Shown: piece after piece, positions 5,613-6,850 of the stretch
Layout of the letters: each line of letters starts with the position of its first letter
How positions within the stretch are numbered: position 1 is the stretch's first letter
Source of the DNA: CAYWFP01 sp964457365
GTDB taxonomy: Bacteria; Planctomycetota; SZUA-567
Length of the DNA stretch: 6,850 nt
Direction: 5' to 3'
Assembly (NCBI GenBank): GCA_964457365.1
Contig: CAYWFP010000148.1
Coordinates: 1-6,850, forward strand
Translations under genes and position numbers: made by a program
Notes under the pieces: generated by a model
Database searches by the model: none
Seen by the model: the letters and a program-made list of their open reading frames with translations, nothing else
Told to the model about the DNA's origin: nothing

Positions 5613-6425
5613 GTGGGAATCGAGCGACTGGAAGACGCGTTCGCGCGCGCGAAGGGAGAGCGGCGCGCCGCTTTCATGCCCTACCTCGTCGGGGGGGATC
5701 CCGACCCGGAGATCAGCCGGCGGCTGATCCTGGCCATGGCCGAGGCCGGCGCCGATATCGTCGAACTGGGCATACCCTTCTCCGACCCGATGGCCGACGG
5801 GCCGACCAACCAGCTTGCGGCGATGCGCGCGCTGAAGAGCGGAACCACGCTGGCCAAAGTGCTCGAACTTGTGCGCGCCGTCCGCCGCGATTCGCAGATC
5901 CCGATCAACCTGATGGGATACCTGAATCCGTTCCACCGCTACGGGCTGGAACGTTTCTGCCTCGACGCGGCCGCGGCCGGCGCCGATGGACTGATCATAC
6001 CGGATCTGCAGCCCGACGACGCCGGGGAGATTTGCCCGTATGCCGATGCGGCCGGACTGGCGACGGTCTTCCTCATCGCGCCGACTTCCACAACGAGCCG
6101 CTTGGAACTTGTCGCGCGCGCCGGCAGCGGCTTCGTCTACGCCGTCAGCCTCACCGGCGTCACCGGCGAGCGCCAGGCGTTGCCCGAGGAGTTGGAGAGC
6201 TTCCTGACCCGTGCGCGCGGCACGATCCAACGCCCTCTGGCGGTCGGCTTCGGCATCAGCACGCCGGAGATGGCCCAGGCCGTAGGCCGCATCGCCGACG
6301 GCGTGATCGTCGGTAGCGCGATCGTGCGGCGCATCCAGGAGGCGGTCGAATCCGGAAACGACCCGGTGGACGCGGTGGCGCAGTTCGTCGCCTCCGTCAC
6401 CGCGGCGCTGAAGGCGTGCGCATGA
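5613..6425 (+). CDS. trpA: Tryptophan synthase alpha chain
   Basis: A 270-residue TIM-barrel enzyme, full length for the family. It cleaves indole-3-glycerol phosphate to indole and glyceraldehyde 3-phosphate; indole passes to the beta chain (TrpB) for joining to serine. Visible motifs: FMPYLVGGDPDP (21-32), VELGIPFSDPMADGPTNQ with catalytic Glu51 and Asp62 (E. coli Glu49 and Asp60), LMGYLNP (100-106), DGLIIPDLQPDDA (125-137), the mobile loop SLTGVTGERQ (179-188) and the phosphate-binding GFGIS (212-216) and DGVIVGSAIV (229-238). The start is GTG 5613 with GGAAAGGGA four bases upstream; no nearby ATG fits. A weak promoter (TTGCGG 5552-5557, TAAACT 5574-5579) may lie in the gap after the repeat. 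trpB, normally just upstream, is absent; the lyase cassette occupies that side. A downstream ATG overlaps its stop. Confidence 0.97.
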   Translation: MGIERLEDAFARAKGERRAAFMPYLVGGDPDPEISRRLILAMAEAGADIVELGIPFSDPMADGPTNQLAAMRALKSGTTLAKVLELVRAVRRDSQIPINLMGYLNPFHRYGLERFCLDAAAAGADGLIIPDLQPDDAGEICPYADAAGLATVFLIAPTSTTSRLELVARAGSGFVYAVSLTGVTGERQALPEELESFLTRARGTIQRPLAVGFGISTPEMAQAVGRIADGVIVGSAIVRRIQEAVESGNDPVDAVAQFVASVTAALKACA

Positions 6426-6457
6426 GCGAACAGTTCAAGCCCGGATTTCCCGGATGA
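6422..6457 (+). other. Eleven-codon frame overlapping the trpA stop
   Basis: ATGA couples the trpA stop to a frame reading MSEQFKPGFPG and then TGA. The overlap is typical of operon gene starts, but nothing follows, so this is either chance or the decapitated start of a lost downstream gene. Confidence 0.2.
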
Positions 6458-6493
6458 ATCCGTGTGACTGGCATGCAGATTGTTTCCTTCCCC

Positions 6494-6509
6494 ACAGGGT
6501 TTTCCCTGT
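6494..6509. terminator. Hairpin between trpA and the convergent minus-strand frame
   Basis: ACAGGG and CCCTGT form a perfect 6-bp stem around TTTT, just past the stop of the minus-strand frame (6512-6510). It lacks a T-run on both strands, so it would be a weak or factor-assisted bidirectional terminator. A second small stem, CGGATT/AATCCG, lies at 6442-6462. Confidence 0.35.
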
Positions 6510-6839
6510 CTACCGTGTCATTCTGGAGGGATATCCAATGGGTGAGGGCAAAAAGGCAAGGTTTTGTCGACACTGTTCACTCGATATCGGTTCATGCAGC
6601 GCCCTTTTCGCTGCATTGAAAGCCGGATAATGGGATAGCTCAATATCGGCATCGAGCCGCATTGTCTCCCGCCGCACGGTCAATACGCCCTCGACCGTCC
6701 GTATCAGGACGAGAATCAGGATCAGAGCTCCGACGAATTTCAGCGCGACCTTCACCCCAGGTTCCTTTGCGACATCAAACCAGATGCCATGCAGTATCAC
6801 TGCTGTCCGGTTGTTTCGGTCGATTTTCTCAGTAACCAA
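6510..6839 (-). CDS. Hypothetical single-span membrane protein, possibly cut by the window edge
   Basis: The frame encodes 109 residues from TTG 6839 and stays open to the window edge, so the true start may be outside. Residues 31-48 (VALKFVGALILILVLIRT) form one clear membrane-spanning helix. It is preceded by KEPGVK and followed by a basic-acidic segment, VRRETMRLDADIE. The last 25 residues, including SPIGYPSRMTR, look less protein-like, so the C terminus may have been altered by a frameshift. No motif identifies a function and no ribosome binding site is visible before the TTG. It is convergent with trpA. The membrane segment makes it more than a chance frame, but it could still be spurious. 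Confidence 0.4.
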   Translation of the reverse strand: MVTEKIDRNNRTAVILHGIWFDVAKEPGVKVALKFVGALILILVLIRTVEGVLTVRRETMRLDADIELSHYPAFNAAKRALHEPISSEQCRQNLAFLPSPIGYPSRMTR

Positions 6840-6850
6840 TAATGCCGCAA

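Noticed and set aside
5469..6230. Minus-strand frame of 253 codons opposite trpA
   Set aside because: The plus-strand frame is unambiguous trpA; this frame runs through the repeat and the gap without family features.
1..6850. CRISPR array
   Set aside because: No regularly spaced direct repeats are present anywhere in the window.

Overview
The window looks like a moderately GC-rich bacterial chromosome fragment. A secreted heparinase II/III-type polysaccharide lyase, an outer-membrane-type lipoprotein with a Lys/Arg-poor but DD-containing N terminus, toxin-antitoxin debris and several broken insertion sequences suggest an environmental or uncultured Gram-negative polysaccharide degrader. A PVC-group bacterium (Planctomycetota, Lentisphaerota or Kiritimatiellota) would fit, but nothing here fixes the phylum.

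Region by region. Positions 1-370 have no convincing gene but hold an unusual run of hairpins, including a 24-bp near-perfect palindrome. Positions 374-694 (minus) encode a RelE/ParE-type toxin with no antitoxin upstream. Its TTG start lies about 15 bp from the broken C-terminal end of a DDE transposase (IS1634-like, plus strand, about 709-1005, one internal TGA). That remnant is joined directly to the left end of an IS66-family element (about 1005-1319, minus), which keeps its terminal repeat and the start of tnpA. Fourteen bases on is a 152-bp transposase-less element (1334-1485) with 23-bp terminal inverted repeats and a perfect 8-bp target duplication. Its ends resemble the ISAs1 family. 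Next comes a 53-residue small gene (1507-1668, minus) with a good ribosome binding site and promoter, overlapped by a probable remnant of a partner gene. Positions 1910-2851 (minus) encode a lipoprotein with a TPR tail.

The most striking structure is in the right half. A complete secreted polysaccharide lyase gene (3310-5412, plus) lies between two inverted copies of a 97-98 bp sequence (3066-3163 and 5412-5508), which agree at all but six positions and one indel. There is no transposase between them. An 18-bp operator-like dyad sits upstream of the lyase gene inside the bracketed segment, so the segment behaves like a self-contained cassette of gene plus control site. It stands directly upstream of trpA (5613-6425, plus), which has no trpB next to it. 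The window ends with a possible membrane protein on the minus strand (6510 to the edge), convergent with trpA.

The genes do not form one pathway. The window is best read as a mobile-element-rich accessory patch (left), a putative envelope lipoprotein, a lyase cassette inserted or duplicated between inverted repeats, and a housekeeping tryptophan gene.
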